A stretch of DNA of 64,000 nt from CAWDMC01 sp963803295 (GCA_963803295.1 CAWDMC010000028.1:186001-250000); one strand, 5' to 3'. Counted from the first letter of the stretch, positions 33,658 through 42,924 are shown. Program-made: numbers and translations. Notes: a model not told the origin generated them from the sequence alone.

Positions 33658-33708
33658 CCTCCTATCGCGTTTTGGGAAACCCCGTTACAAGTAAGTTCCG
33701 GTTTCATC

Positions 33709-36033
33709 ATGAAAATATACGCGCATTGCTCGCTTGTGGCGCTTGTTCTTTGCGCCTTCAGACCCGTGCCCGCCACTGCGAAAACGCTGGTACTTACCGG
33801 GAAACAGGCTCGCGTCGAGATTAGCATGGTCGGGCGGCAGGTGAGTGAGCGTTATCTCGCGAGGGCCGACGGCAACTGGGTGGAGATTGCCACCAGTCAC
33901 GGCGCGACTCTGGGGGCGATCACGCTTCAGGGCGGAGGCCTTGCCGTTCGCGGGGGCATCTCGCCAACTCTCACCCAGACCGTGGATGCACTCACCGAGG
34001 AACGGCGGGCGGACGACCATGTCATACGCCGAATAGTGAGCTTGTATGGTGATGGCCCGTGGCTCAAGGTTACTGACAGGATCACGCTCTTGAGGCCCCT
34101 GCTATTGCACTCCTTTGCAGACAACTTCAGGGCTTCGATGCGCCCTGATTGGAGCTATTCACCGTCCGTGGGTGGATTCAATCCTGACGCAAAATATAAG
34201 GCTCCGCTCATCCTGGTGCAATCCGGACATCTTGCCTTCGGCATTGTCCCGGAGGTTCTCAACCTTTCCAGGGAGGTACTGAAACGTTGCAATCACGCCC
34301 TCGACTTGGATGTTCCGCGCGGCCCACTGCTTTCGGTCGGGTTCATTCCTGCCAGGAAACTCTTTCACTCGGTCTATCAGGAGAACTTGGACGGCGTTTG
34401 GACGGCTCAAGGCACGCTTGAGAACTCCTATTTCCTTTATGTTTCCGCATCAGCACCCTCCCGGGAGGCATACCGGGACGCGGTACGCTTTCAGTGGAGC
34501 CAGTTCGGCCGCGCAGCCCTTCCCTCAGCTGCGGATGAGCAGGCGGGCACGGATCCGAAATTCCGATCCTGCCAGCTGTGGGACGATTGGCGGCGTGCTG
34601 TGTGGGAGCGCCAGTCCAGAGACGAGTGGCTGACTGTGCCACTGCCTGATGGTTCGAGGGGCGGCGCTGTGCGAATGCTGAGGTGGGGAGAACCCCACTA
34701 CTCGGTGTACCTTGGCGCGTGGTTCAACAGCTTACGCACTTCTTACGGAATGGCACTGTATGCCCGGCGCACGCAAAACGAAGATTTGCTGCAATTGGCG
34801 AAGCAGACCTTGCAATTGGCTCTCAAGGCTCCCGGTCCGGAAGGGGCCTTCAAATGCATTGCCGTGTTGGCGGATGCTCCGAGAGTGGTGCGCTGGGCGG
34901 CCGGTGACGGCAGCGGCGAGAGCGTCGTTGACGGCTATTTGGGCTTCGACATGAGTTGGACCGCATATTGGATGTTGAAGTGGCGCGAAGCGGGGTTGCC
35001 GGGCGGCGACGAAGTCCTGGCGCGCTGCTCGCGCCTGGCTGATTTCCTGATCGCGCGGCAGGATCCGGACGGAATGCTGCCGACACGCTTCGATGAGAGT
35101 GGCGCTCCGCAGGAATCGCTCTCACGAAATGTGGAGGCAGAAACCGGTGTCGTAGCACGTTTCCTGCTCGAGTTGTACAAATCCGATGCGCAACCGAAGT
35201 ACCGCCACGCTGCCGAGAGGGGAATTGCGTTCATCGAAAGGGAGGTTGTGCCAGAGAACAAGTGGTACGATTTCGAGACCTTTTGGAGTTGTTCTCCGCG
35301 CCTGATCGCCTTCGATGAACGTACACGTCAGTGGCCGGCCAATGATCTGGCCCTTATTCACACCGTCGGAGCTTATCTGCTGGCTTACCGGGCCACCCAC
35401 GAGACCCGTTTCTTGACCAGGGGTGAAGCTCTGCTTGATTATCTTTTGCTCTACCAACAGGCTTGGACCAATCCGGTGCTGGAGAGCCTGTCCACTCCGA
35501 TCATGCTTCTGGGAGGGTTCACCACTCAGAATTCCGACGCAGAGTGGTCCGATGCGCGCGGCAGTCTCGCCGGCGAAGTGTTGTTGGATTACTACCGGCA
35601 GACAGGGAGATCAGAATACCTGGAGCGAGGCGTGGAGGCTCTGCGTTCGCAATTTCCCATCTCTCCCTCCGAAAACTGGGCACACGAGGGATACGGGCAC
35701 AAAGCAGGAGTGAGCAGCTTTCATTGGGGCACGGGCAGCGGGTTGGCCGGAATCGAGATGGAGGAAGACTATCTTCGTGATGCTGTGGTTGATGTTGCCG
35801 AGAGTCGCGCGGTTGGTGTCAACGGCCTGAACGTCAAGACGTGCGACATTACCCGTGACCGCATCGTGCTGCAAATTGAGAGCCCTTTCCATTGGAATAG
35901 GAAGCCAGTCGTCACTTTTCATCACCTCGCCCCTGTTCAACAGTATCAGCTGCTGGTGAACGGCATCGATACTGGTTCCTTCAGGCCTGCAACCCTGGCG
36001 GTTGGGGTTTCGGTGGGGAAGCCTCAATTTTGA
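33709..36033 (+). CDS. Secreted (alpha/alpha)-toroid protein, glycosidase-like, unknown family
   Basis: The protein (774 aa) has a signal peptide (MKIYAHCSLVALVLCAFRPV, cleavage near ATA-K). The N-terminal 300 residues are beta-rich (QARVEISMVGRQVSERYLA, AITLQGGGLAVRGG). Residues about 320-690 are made of paired helices typical of six-hairpin glycosidases and lyases (YLGFDMSWTAYWMLKW, FLIARQDPDGMLPTRFDES, VEAETGVVARFLLELY, LIHTVGAYLLAYRATHETRF). A C-terminal beta segment ends the protein. Candidate acidic residues are in the DPDG and DLALIHT regions, but no family could be named. The start at 33709 is fixed by the signal peptide; the frame is open 250 codons upstream inside the symporter gene, which is a shadow. 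Confidence 0.6.
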   Translation: MKIYAHCSLVALVLCAFRPVPATAKTLVLTGKQARVEISMVGRQVSERYLARADGNWVEIATSHGATLGAITLQGGGLAVRGGISPTLTQTVDALTEERRADDHVIRRIVSLYGDGPWLKVTDRITLLRPLLLHSFADNFRASMRPDWSYSPSVGGFNPDAKYKAPLILVQSGHLAFGIVPEVLNLSREVLKRCNHALDLDVPRGPLLSVGFIPARKLFHSVYQENLDGVWTAQGTLENSYFLYVSASAPSREAYRDAVRFQWSQFGRAALPSAADEQAGTDPKFRSCQLWDDWRRAVWERQSRDEWLTVPLPDGSRGGAVRMLRWGEPHYSVYLGAWFNSLRTSYGMALYARRTQNEDLLQLAKQTLQLALKAPGPEGAFKCIAVLADAPRVVRWAAGDGSGESVVDGYLGFDMSWTAYWMLKWREAGLPGGDEVLARCSRLADFLIARQDPDGMLPTRFDESGAPQESLSRNVEAETGVVARFLLELYKSDAQPKYRHAAERGIAFIEREVVPENKWYDFETFWSCSPRLIAFDERTRQWPANDLALIHTVGAYLLAYRATHETRFLTRGEALLDYLLLYQQAWTNPVLESLSTPIMLLGGFTTQNSDAEWSDARGSLAGEVLLDYYRQTGRSEYLERGVEALRSQFPISPSENWAHEGYGHKAGVSSFHWGTGSGLAGIEMEEDYLRDAVVDVAESRAVGVNGLNVKTCDITRDRIVLQIESPFHWNRKPVVTFHHLAPVQQYQLLVNGIDTGSFRPATLAVGVSVGKPQF

Positions 36034-36062
36034 TTTTCGGAATCTTGGAGCTTCAGGGCAAG

Positions 36063-36533
36063 CTACTTCTCTTCTTTATCCTCTGGCGGTCGTTCCTGGG
36101 CCGCGGATGCTTCCTCGGCGCTCTTACGGCGCTGCTCCGCTTTGCGGGCGCGGATCTCGGCGCGTTTCTGCAAGACTTCTGTGCCGATGAGTTCGAGCAC
36201 CGCAGTATCGGCGCCGTCGCCTTGGCGAAAGCCGGTACGGACGATCCGGGTGTAGCCCCCTGGGCGCGCCTCGAAGCGCTTAGCCACGTCGTCGAATAGC
36301 TTCTTCACCGCGGTTGCAGTCATGATATAAGCCGCGGCCAGCCGCCGGGCGTGGAGATCACCCCTCTTGCCCAAGGTGATCATCTCTTCCGCGATGGGAC
36401 GAGCCGCCTTGGCCTTGGGCACGGTGGTCTCAATGCGTTCCTCAAGGATCAGCGAAGTCACCAGGTTGCGCAAAAGGGCGCGCCGGTGCTCGGTGTTTCT
36501 GCTCAGTTTCCGGCCATGGTTGCGATGACGCAT
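36063..36533 (-). CDS. rplQ: Ribosomal protein bL17
   Basis: Large-subunit protein of 156 aa, last gene of the translation block. The conserved opening MRHRNHGRKLSRNTEHRRAL and the ALLRNLVTSLILEERIETT region are intact. The C-terminal 40 residues form a charged extension (KRAEIRARKAEQRRKS, ending PPEDKEEK) longer than the common 120-residue form. It follows rpoA by 38 bases, the usual alpha-operon order. It is convergent with the toroid-protein gene, 29 bases away, with no clear terminator between. Confidence 0.95.
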   Translation of the reverse strand: MRHRNHGRKLSRNTEHRRALLRNLVTSLILEERIETTVPKAKAARPIAEEMITLGKRGDLHARRLAAAYIMTATAVKKLFDDVAKRFEARPGGYTRIVRTGFRQGDGADTAVLELIGTEVLQKRAEIRARKAEQRRKSAEEASAAQERPPEDKEEK

Positions 36534-36571
36534 CGTGATTTCCTATCCCGTAGTTTCCTATCTCCGGCGGC

Positions 36572-37603
36572 TTATTCCTGAATGGGCGAAGGCATCGGCG
36601 GCAGCGGGGCTGGCGGTTCGTTCGAAGGTGGAACTGGATTACCCCGCTCGTCAAACTTCATGCCCAGACTCAGGCCCATGGCCGCCAGGATCTCCTTGAT
36701 CTCGTTCAGAGACTTCCGCCCGAAGTTCTTGGTCTTGAGCATTTCCTGCTCGCTCTTGGTAACGAGCTCGCGGATGGTGGTGATGTTGGCGTTCTTGAGG
36801 CAGTTGTAAGATCGAACCGAGAGTTCGAGCTCTTCGACCGAACGGTCCAGACTCTCGTTGCGAATAGGGATATTACGTTCCGGCGTGATCTCTTCGATTT
36901 CCGGCTCCTCTTCAAAATTGATGAAGATGGTCATGTGATCCTTAAGGAGCTTGGCCGCTAGACCGATGCCATCCTGCGCCGAGATCGCCCCGTTGGTCCA
37001 GACATCGAGAGTGAGCTTGTCATAATCGGTCATCTGGCCGAGACGCGCTGCCTCCACAGTGTAGTTCACCTTGCGGATGGGCGAGTGCACGGAATCCACG
37101 GGGATGTAGCCGATGGGCAGATCCTCATCGAAGTTCTTTTCCGCTGGGACATAGCCACGCCCCAACTTAACCCGCATCTCGATCTTGAGGGATCCACCCT
37201 CACTGACCGTGGCAATATAAACATCCTTATCGAGAATCTCCACCTCTGGATCCTCCTGGATCATGCGCGAGGCCACCTGGCCGGGTTGATCCACGTTGAG
37301 GTATAGGGTCTTGGGACCTTCAACGTGCATCTTGAGAGGGATCTGTTTCAGATTGAGAATGATGTCGGTGGCGTCCTCGACCACGCCGGCGATCGAAGAG
37401 AACTCATGCAGCACGCCCTCGATGCGCACCGCCGTGATGGCCGACCCCTCGATCGAGGAGAGCAGCACGCGGCGTAAGGCGTTACCAATGGTGGTGCCGA
37501 ATCCACGCTCAAAAGGCTGAGCATAGAATTGACCGTAACGGTCGGTCAGTGTCTCCATATTGCAGGAGAGCCGCTTGGGTCGCTGAAAACCTTTCCAAAG
37601 CAT
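36572..37603 (-). CDS. rpoA: RNA polymerase alpha subunit
   Basis: The protein (343 aa) has the N-terminal dimerisation domain (YGQFYAQPFERGFGTTIGNALRRVLL, split here as YGQFYAQPFERGFG and NALRRVLLSS) and the C-terminal domain that contacts UP elements and activators (VEELELSVRSYNCLKNAN, LKTKNFGRKSLNEIKEIL). It is full length, with a short Pro-rich tail (EPPAPLPPMPS). The start at 37603 (MLWKGFQ) follows AGGAGG; the open frame reaches 8 codons further. It lies between rpsD and rplQ as in most bacteria. Confidence 0.97.
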   Translation of the reverse strand: MLWKGFQRPKRLSCNMETLTDRYGQFYAQPFERGFGTTIGNALRRVLLSSIEGSAITAVRIEGVLHEFSSIAGVVEDATDIILNLKQIPLKMHVEGPKTLYLNVDQPGQVASRMIQEDPEVEILDKDVYIATVSEGGSLKIEMRVKLGRGYVPAEKNFDEDLPIGYIPVDSVHSPIRKVNYTVEAARLGQMTDYDKLTLDVWTNGAISAQDGIGLAAKLLKDHMTIFINFEEEPEIEEITPERNIPIRNESLDRSVEELELSVRSYNCLKNANITTIRELVTKSEQEMLKTKNFGRKSLNEIKEILAAMGLSLGMKFDERGNPVPPSNEPPAPLPPMPSPIQE

Positions 37604-37754
37604 TCGGGAAACCTCCTGAAGCCCCACCCGGGACTTCGTATCATTCTTTATCAGTCTGAATAGGGCGAATCCTCGCTACTTCGAGTGGCAAAAGACTCTC
37701 TCTTCTAACCTGGTGAGAAACTCCTCCCCCCTGTCTCGGAGCGACAGATGCGCA

Positions 37755-38381
37755 CTACTTCGAATACAGTTCGATGATCATCTGTTCCTGAATGGGGAAG
37801 TTCACATCCTCGCGCTTAGGCTGCGAAATCACCCGCCCCTTCATGGACTCGCGATTGAACTCCAGCCAGGGAGGAATGCGACCGCCCATCATATCGAGCG
37901 CCCGCAACATTGTCTGCGACCGGCGGCTGCCGTCGTGGACTGCAATTTCCTGACCGGGCTCGACCTGATAAGAAGGGATGTTAACTGCACGTCCGCCCAC
38001 CCTGATATGCCCATGCCGTACCAGCTGCCTGGCTTCCGCCCGAGAGGTAGCCAATCCAAGACGGTAAACAACGTTGTCGAGGCGTTGCTCTAGTATAAAG
38101 AGCAGGTTTTCGCCCGTAATTCCCTTCATCCGCGCCGCCTTCTCATAGTAGCTGCGGAACTGGTCTTCCAGGATGCGGTACAGACGGCGCACTTTCTGCT
38201 TCTCGCGGAGCTGCAACCCGTAGCCGACCACCTTCGGCCTGCGCGACTTCCCGTGCTGGCCGGGAGGAACATTCCGACGCTCGATGGCACACTTGTCAGT
38301 GAGGCAGCGCAGCCCTTTCAGGAACAACTTCGTGCCCTCGCGCCGGCAGAGCCGGCAAACAGCATCACAATATCTCGCCAC
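37755..38381 (-). CDS. rpsD: Ribosomal protein uS4
   Basis: A 208-aa primary-binding protein of the small subunit. The N-terminus has the zinc-type Cys set (CDAVCRLCRREG, CLTDKC) and the core has the S4 RNA-binding domain (LDNVVYRLGLATSRAEARQL, HGHIRVGGRAVNIPSYQV). It is followed by rpoA after 151 bases. In some bacteria S4 represses its own operon; a 222-base gap separates it from rpsK and could hold such a site, but none was recognised. Confidence 0.97.
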   Translation of the reverse strand: MARYCDAVCRLCRREGTKLFLKGLRCLTDKCAIERRNVPPGQHGKSRRPKVVGYGLQLREKQKVRRLYRILEDQFRSYYEKAARMKGITGENLLFILEQRLDNVVYRLGLATSRAEARQLVRHGHIRVGGRAVNIPSYQVEPGQEIAVHDGSRRSQTMLRALDMMGGRIPPWLEFNRESMKGRVISQPKREDVNFPIQEQMIIELYSK

Positions 38382-38603
38382 TTCTCTTCACCTCTCAATA
38401 ACTCCGAACCACGGTCGATTGACCGCCGAAACCTCGCTATTAGATGACCTGGCGCCGTGACAGTAGCGCAAGCCCCTAGACGGGCAGCCCTGGGCCACAA
38501 GCCTGCGGGCTGGAGGGCGACCTACAAAACCAGGTATCGGCGCCTTGGCATCGTCGCTACTGCCTTAGCCGGCGTCCTTTGCTGTGAAATATTCCGCGTC
38601 TAC

Positions 38604-39014
38604 TTAGACCCGGCGTCGCTTGGGCGGACGGCAGCCGTTGTGCGGGATCGGGGTGACGTCGCGAATAGTGCGTACCTCGAGACCCGATGACGCCAAGGCG
38701 CGGATGGCCGATTCACGCCCGGCTCCCGGACCCTTGACCCGAACTTCTACCAATCTCATGCCGTGATCACGAGCGCCAGCGGCGGCGCGTGCGGCAGCTT
38801 GCTGGGCGGCAAAAGGAGTACCTTTGCGCGACCCTTTGAAGCCGAGCGATCCTGAACTGGACCAGCACACCAGTTTGCCTTCCTGATCTGTAATGCTGAT
38901 GAGCGTGTTGTTGAACGACGCCTGGATGTGGGCCACCCCGGCGGGAACAATTCGCTTTTCCTTCTTCTTAAATGTCTTCTTTTTGGTGCCCTTCGCAGCA
39001 GCTGCTTTCGCCAT
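38604..39014 (-). CDS. rpsK: Ribosomal protein uS11
   Basis: A 136-aa platform protein. The conserved core is present: GVAHIQASFNNTLISITD, SSGSLGFKGSRKGTPFAAQ, MRLVEVRVKGPGAGRESAIR and the ending DVTPIPHNGCRPPKRRRV. The N-terminal 20 residues are very basic (AAKGTKKKTFKKKEK). It starts 18 bases after rpsM with GAGGAC upstream. Confidence 0.97.
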   Translation of the reverse strand: MAKAAAAKGTKKKTFKKKEKRIVPAGVAHIQASFNNTLISITDQEGKLVCWSSSGSLGFKGSRKGTPFAAQQAAARAAAGARDHGMRLVEVRVKGPGAGRESAIRALASSGLEVRTIRDVTPIPHNGCRPPKRRRV

Positions 39015-39032
39015 ATGTCCTCAAATTTGAAA

Positions 39033-39419
39033 CTACGTCTTTGCTGACGCCTTCTTCTTGTTGGCAATGGTACCCTTGCGCGGACCCTTCCGCGTGCGAG
39101 CGTTAGTGTGCGTCCGCTGGCCTCGCACGGGAAGATTACGCCGGTGGCGCAGTCCACGATACGAGCCGATTTCGATCAGCCTCCGCACGTTGAGAGAGAC
39201 CTCTTTGCGCAGATCTCCTTCCACTGAGCCATCGTCTTCAATGATCTGACGGATGCGGCTGACTTCGTCCTCAGTGAGGTCCTGAACCTTCTTGTCGGCG
39301 TTAACTCCAGCCCGACTCAGAATGGAGAGAGACCGGGTGCGGCCGATGCCGTAAATGTATGTCAACCCGATTTCCGCCCGCTTGGTGCGCGGCAGGTCGA
39401 TACCTGAAATACGAGCCAT
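39033..39419 (-). CDS. rpsM: Ribosomal protein uS13
   Basis: A 128-aa head protein that contacts tRNA and the large subunit. It shows MARISGIDLPRTKRAEIGLT, the helix-two-turn-helix (YGIGRTRSLSILSRAGV) and the basic C-terminal tail (RGQRTHTNARTRKGPRKG) that reaches the P-site tRNA. GGAGGA lies just upstream of the ATG. It is followed closely by rpsK. Confidence 0.97.
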   Translation of the reverse strand: MARISGIDLPRTKRAEIGLTYIYGIGRTRSLSILSRAGVNADKKVQDLTEDEVSRIRQIIEDDGSVEGDLRKEVSLNVRRLIEIGSYRGLRHRRNLPVRGQRTHTNARTRKGPRKGTIANKKKASAKT

Positions 39420-39483
39420 CTAATCCTCCAACCTACCTTGTGGGCCTTCTAGCCCATCACCGGCGCCTCGAGGGGCAGCATCA

Positions 39484-39597
39484 TCATCCCTGGCGCTGTT
39501 TATGCTTAGGGTTCTCGCAAATCACCCGGACCACGCCGGCTCGCTTGATGACCTTACACTTGCTGCAGATCTTCTTAACTGACGAACGAACCTTCAT
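39484..39597 (-). CDS. rpmJ: Ribosomal protein bL36 (zinc form)
   Basis: A 37-aa protein, MKVRSSVKKICSKCKVIKRA and so on, with the CxxC (CSKC), Cys and His zinc ligands (VICENPKHKQRQG). The start at 39597 matches the family exactly; a longer open frame (to 39672) adds 25 residues with no likeness. It lies between infA and rpsM, the canonical place. Confidence 0.95.
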   Translation of the reverse strand: MKVRSSVKKICSKCKVIKRAGVVRVICENPKHKQRQG

Positions 39598-39668
39598 CTC
39601 CGCAACCTCTTTCCTCTGGCCCTTCCGCCCCGCCGCCACAGCCTTGGCGCCAGCATCGAGTGGCGCTT

Positions 39669-39887
39669 TCACTTATACCGATAAACGATCCTTCCGCGAG
39701 TCAGATCGTAGGGCGAGAGCTCTACCGCAACCTTATCGCCCGGAAGGATCTTGATGAAGTTCTTTCGCATCTTCCCCGAGATATGGGCCAGGACCCGATG
39801 CTTGTTATCAAGCTCGACCCGAAACATCGCGTTTGGAAGCGGTTCTACAACCGTGGCAATGACCTCAATGGCTTCTTCTTTTGCCAT
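39669..39887 (-). CDS. infA: Translation initiation factor IF-1
   Basis: A 72-aa S1/OB-fold protein that blocks the A site during initiation. The sequence MAKEEAIEVIATVVEPLPNA, FRVELDNKHRVLAHISGKMR and GDKVAVELSPYDLTRGRIVY is a full match to the family. GGAG is close to the ATG. The gene sits between map and rpmJ, as in many genomes. Confidence 0.97.
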   Translation of the reverse strand: MAKEEAIEVIATVVEPLPNAMFRVELDNKHRVLAHISGKMRKNFIKILPGDKVAVELSPYDLTRGRIVYRYK

Positions 39888-39947
39888 ATACTCCGATTCT
39901 ATCAGACTAGCGCCTAACTCTATTACGGAACGCGTGCCTGCCAGGCG

Positions 39948-40694
39948 CTAAATACGAGTTAAAACATCCGGACCGTTGCGAGTTACCGCCACCATATGCT
40001 CGTAGTGAGCCGCGCAGCCGAAATCAAGGGTCACTGCGGTCCAGTTATCTTCTAGCACTTTGCAGGCGGCGCTGCCTTGGGTGACCATGGGCTCGATGGC
40101 GAACACCATGCCTTCTTTCAAGAGTGGTCCACGACCTGGCTTTCCATAGTTCGGCACTTGCGGCTCTTCGTGGAGGTCACGACCGATGCCGTGTCCCACA
40201 AACTCGCGCACCACATCGTAGCCGTGCTGCTCGGCATACTGCTGCACCGTCCAGCAAATATCACCGAGCCGGTTACCCAACCTGACCTTCTGGATGGCTA
40301 ATTCGAGCGACTCCTCCGTTACTTTTAGCAATCGCTGGATCGGTTCCGAAATCTGGCCCACTGGTACGGTGATGGCCGAGTCTCCGTAGAAGCCGCCGAG
40401 GATCACCCCCATATCAAGGCTAAGGATATCACCCTCGACGAGGGGTCTTTCCGACGGAAACCCGTGAATGATCTGCTCATTTACGGAAGTGCACAAGCAG
40501 AAAGGGTAGCCCCGATAGCCCTTGAAGGCTGGCTTTGCATCGAGTTGGGCCAGGCGTTTCTCAACAAACCGTTCGAGCTCCAGCGTCGTAACGCCTGGCT
40601 TTACCTTTTCCTTTGTCTCCTCCAGAAGGTGTCGAACCATCTGGCCGCTTCGCCGCAGTTTCTCGATCTCCGTAGGAGACTTGCAAATGATCAT
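39948..40694 (-). CDS. map: Methionine aminopeptidase, type I
   Basis: The enzyme (248 aa) removes the initiator Met from nascent proteins. Metal ligands are in ILSLDMGVIL, GFYGDSAITV, EFVGHGIGRDLHEEP, FAIEPMV and YEHMVAVT. There is no N-terminal zinc finger, so it is the short bacterial type Ia. Its ATG overlaps the adk stop by 4 bases (40691-40694), implying coupled translation. Confidence 0.95.
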   Translation of the reverse strand: MIICKSPTEIEKLRRSGQMVRHLLEETKEKVKPGVTTLELERFVEKRLAQLDAKPAFKGYRGYPFCLCTSVNEQIIHGFPSERPLVEGDILSLDMGVILGGFYGDSAITVPVGQISEPIQRLLKVTEESLELAIQKVRLGNRLGDICWTVQQYAEQHGYDVVREFVGHGIGRDLHEEPQVPNYGKPGRGPLLKEGMVFAIEPMVTQGSAACKVLEDNWTAVTLDFGCAAHYEHMVAVTRNGPDVLTRI

Positions 40695-41419
40695 TCTGAC
40701 TTCAACAGCCGGGTAAGCCCCTGCGCAATCGCCTCCGCCGGCATATTGCCATCTATATTAAAAAAGTACGGACGCTCGCTGTAATACTGAATCAGTGGTT
40801 GAGTCTGCCTTTCGTAAGCCTGCAGCCGAGCCCGCACAATCTCCTCCTGGTCATCCGCGCGATGTACCAGCTTACTGCCGTCCTGGTCGCACACCTCATC
40901 GCACTTGGGGGGGCGGAAGTACATGTTGTAGATTCTGCCGCACGCCGGGCACATCCGGCGGCCTGTCGCTCTCTTGATCAGAACATCCCGATCAACGTCG
41001 ATGTTCAGGACCAGAGGGTCCCAGCAATCCTCGCAGGCGAAAACCTCATCGAGAAACTCCGCTTGAGGGACGGTCCGGGGAAACCCGTCCAGGATAAATC
41101 CTTTCAGGGCGTCCTCCCGCTTGATTCGTTCCTCTACAATCCTAGCCATCAGGTCATCTGGAACCAACTGGCCCGCCTGCATCTTGGCAGCCACCATCTC
41201 ATAAAGGTGATCCGCACTGCCCACTACCTTTTGCACCATCTCTTCGGTCAGTGCTTGATGCCCGGGATCTCGCGGTCTTTCGTGTCCACCGCTCACCGCC
41301 CTTCTCAATATCTCCCCGGTCGAGATATGCGGAATTCCCCAAATCTGAGTCAGGACCTGGGCTTGTGTTCCCTTGCCGGAACCGGGAGCACCCATCAAGA
41401 CAACCGCAGGCGGTCTCAT
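40691..41419 (-). CDS. adk: Adenylate kinase
   Basis: The enzyme (242 aa) converts AMP and ATP to two ADP. It has the P-loop GAPGSGKGTQ, the AMP-site stretch FILDGFPRTVPQAEFLDE, and a zinc-type lid with CPACG and CDEVC. It is a little longer than the usual 215-220 aa because of an insertion after the first beta strand (RAVSGGHERPRDPGHQA). The start at 41419 (MRPPAVVLMGAPG) fits the family; the open frame reaches 10 codons further. It lies between secY and map as in many bacteria. Confidence 0.95.
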   Translation of the reverse strand: MRPPAVVLMGAPGSGKGTQAQVLTQIWGIPHISTGEILRRAVSGGHERPRDPGHQALTEEMVQKVVGSADHLYEMVAAKMQAGQLVPDDLMARIVEERIKREDALKGFILDGFPRTVPQAEFLDEVFACEDCWDPLVLNIDVDRDVLIKRATGRRMCPACGRIYNMYFRPPKCDEVCDQDGSKLVHRADDQEEIVRARLQAYERQTQPLIQYYSERPYFFNIDGNMPAEAIAQGLTRLLKSE

Positions 41420-41462
41420 TTGATCATCTTCCCCTTCGGCAGGGCTCAAGGGTGCCTTCCCG

Positions 41463-42872
41463 TTATGACGCCGCCCGCCGCCCCCGTACTCGGCCTTTCT
41501 TCAAAAAGCCTTCGTAGTGCCTCATGATCAGCTGCGCTTCCACTTGCTGGACCGTGTCCATCGCCACCCCAACCACAATGAGCAGCGAGGTGCCGCCAAA
41601 GTAGAAGTTGACGTTCAGGCCGTAGAGCAGCCAGTGGGGAAAATGAGAATCAAACCAGCCGGCGCCGAGCCAGCCAGGGAGATGGTTAAGCCGCAATCCC
41701 GCCAACATGATCTCGGGAATCAGCGCAATCAAAGCCAGATACACGCCACCCACCCAAGTGATCTTGGTCAGCACATCATTGAGGTGGTCTGCCGTGCGCT
41801 TTCCCGGCCGAATGCCGGGGATAAAGCCACCCTGCTTTCGCACATTGTCAGCAACGTCGTCAGGGTTGTAAACAATGGAGAGATAGAAGTGGGCGAAGAA
41901 GATAATGAGGACAATGTAGGTCAAAGTGTAAAGAGGTTCACCGTAAGCAAACAGACTCAGAAATCCAGTAATAAACTTACCCATCATCCCACCCTTGCCA
42001 AATACCAAACCAAGGGTCTGGGGAAACGTCAGCAGCGAGACGGCAAAGATGATGGGCATGACGCCCCCGCTGTTGACCTTCAATGGCAAATGGGTGGAAA
42101 CTCCGCCCATTATCCGTCGCCCCACGACGCGCTTAGCGTACTGGATGGGGACGCGCCGCTCTCCCCGCTCCACGGTCACGATAAACGCCACAATGGCCAG
42201 CATGAAGGCCAGCAGTAGAAGCAAAACCAAAAACGACCACTCGTGCGTGACGAAAACCTTCTCATACAGGTTGCCCATGGCCTTCGGCAATCCCACTACA
42301 ATGCCGGAGAAGATTAGCAGTGACATCCCGTTGCCTATGCCACGAGCGGTGATCTGCTCGCCCAGCCACATAATAAAGACCGACCCCGTGGTGAGCGTGA
42401 GGACGGTATTAAAGATGAAGCCCACTCCGGGATTACTCACCAGGGCCAGGCCCGCCATGGTCTGGCGTTGAAGAGCCATGGCGATGCCGAAAGCCTGGAA
42501 AGCGCTCAATCCCACCGTGAGCCAGCGGGTGTATTCGGTAATCTTGCGGCGTCCGAGATCGCCTTCCTTCTGCAACTTCTCAAGCGTAGGCGACACTACG
42601 CCCAGCAACTGAAGAATAATTGAGGCCGTGATATACGGCATGATGCCGAGGGCAAAGATGGTCAGTCGCCGCAGGCTGCCGCCCGAGAACATGGAAAGCA
42701 GTCCGAACAGGCTGCCCGCCAGTTGATTGAATGCCTGTTCGAACACGTCGGCATTGATGCCCGGCGTAGGTATGAACGAACCCAGGCGGTAGACAGCCAA
42801 AACCAGCAGCGTAAACAAAATACGCCGTCTTAGATCCGGGATATCGACCAGGCTTTTGATTGAATCTAGCAT
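41463..42872 (-). CDS. secY: Protein translocase subunit SecY
   Basis: The protein (469 aa) has the ten membrane segments of the protein-conducting channel. Hallmarks include LRRRILFTLLVLAVYRLGSF, the plug region with GGSLRRLTIFALGIMPYITA, TRWLTVGLSAFQAF, the cytoplasmic loop QYAKRVVGR and the gate region near the FVPGIRPGKRT-like GFIPGIRPGKRTADHL. The start at 42872 (MLDSIKSL) matches the family; the frame is open further upstream into the rplO end. It follows rplO as in the spc operon. Confidence 0.95.
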   Translation of the reverse strand: MLDSIKSLVDIPDLRRRILFTLLVLAVYRLGSFIPTPGINADVFEQAFNQLAGSLFGLLSMFSGGSLRRLTIFALGIMPYITASIILQLLGVVSPTLEKLQKEGDLGRRKITEYTRWLTVGLSAFQAFGIAMALQRQTMAGLALVSNPGVGFIFNTVLTLTTGSVFIMWLGEQITARGIGNGMSLLIFSGIVVGLPKAMGNLYEKVFVTHEWSFLVLLLLLAFMLAIVAFIVTVERGERRVPIQYAKRVVGRRIMGGVSTHLPLKVNSGGVMPIIFAVSLLTFPQTLGLVFGKGGMMGKFITGFLSLFAYGEPLYTLTYIVLIIFFAHFYLSIVYNPDDVADNVRKQGGFIPGIRPGKRTADHLNDVLTKITWVGGVYLALIALIPEIMLAGLRLNHLPGWLGAGWFDSHFPHWLLYGLNVNFYFGGTSLLIVVGVAMDTVQQVEAQLIMRHYEGFLKKGRVRGRRAAS

Positions 42873-42924
42873 AAATTGAGCCCCGGTCTTGACTGGCCCC
42901 CGCCAGAGAAGCCGGCATCCGGGG

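Noticed and set aside
32959..33708. 250-codon upstream extension of the toroid-protein frame
   Set aside because: It overlaps the symporter gene in another frame and has no family likeness; a signal peptide begins exactly at 33709.
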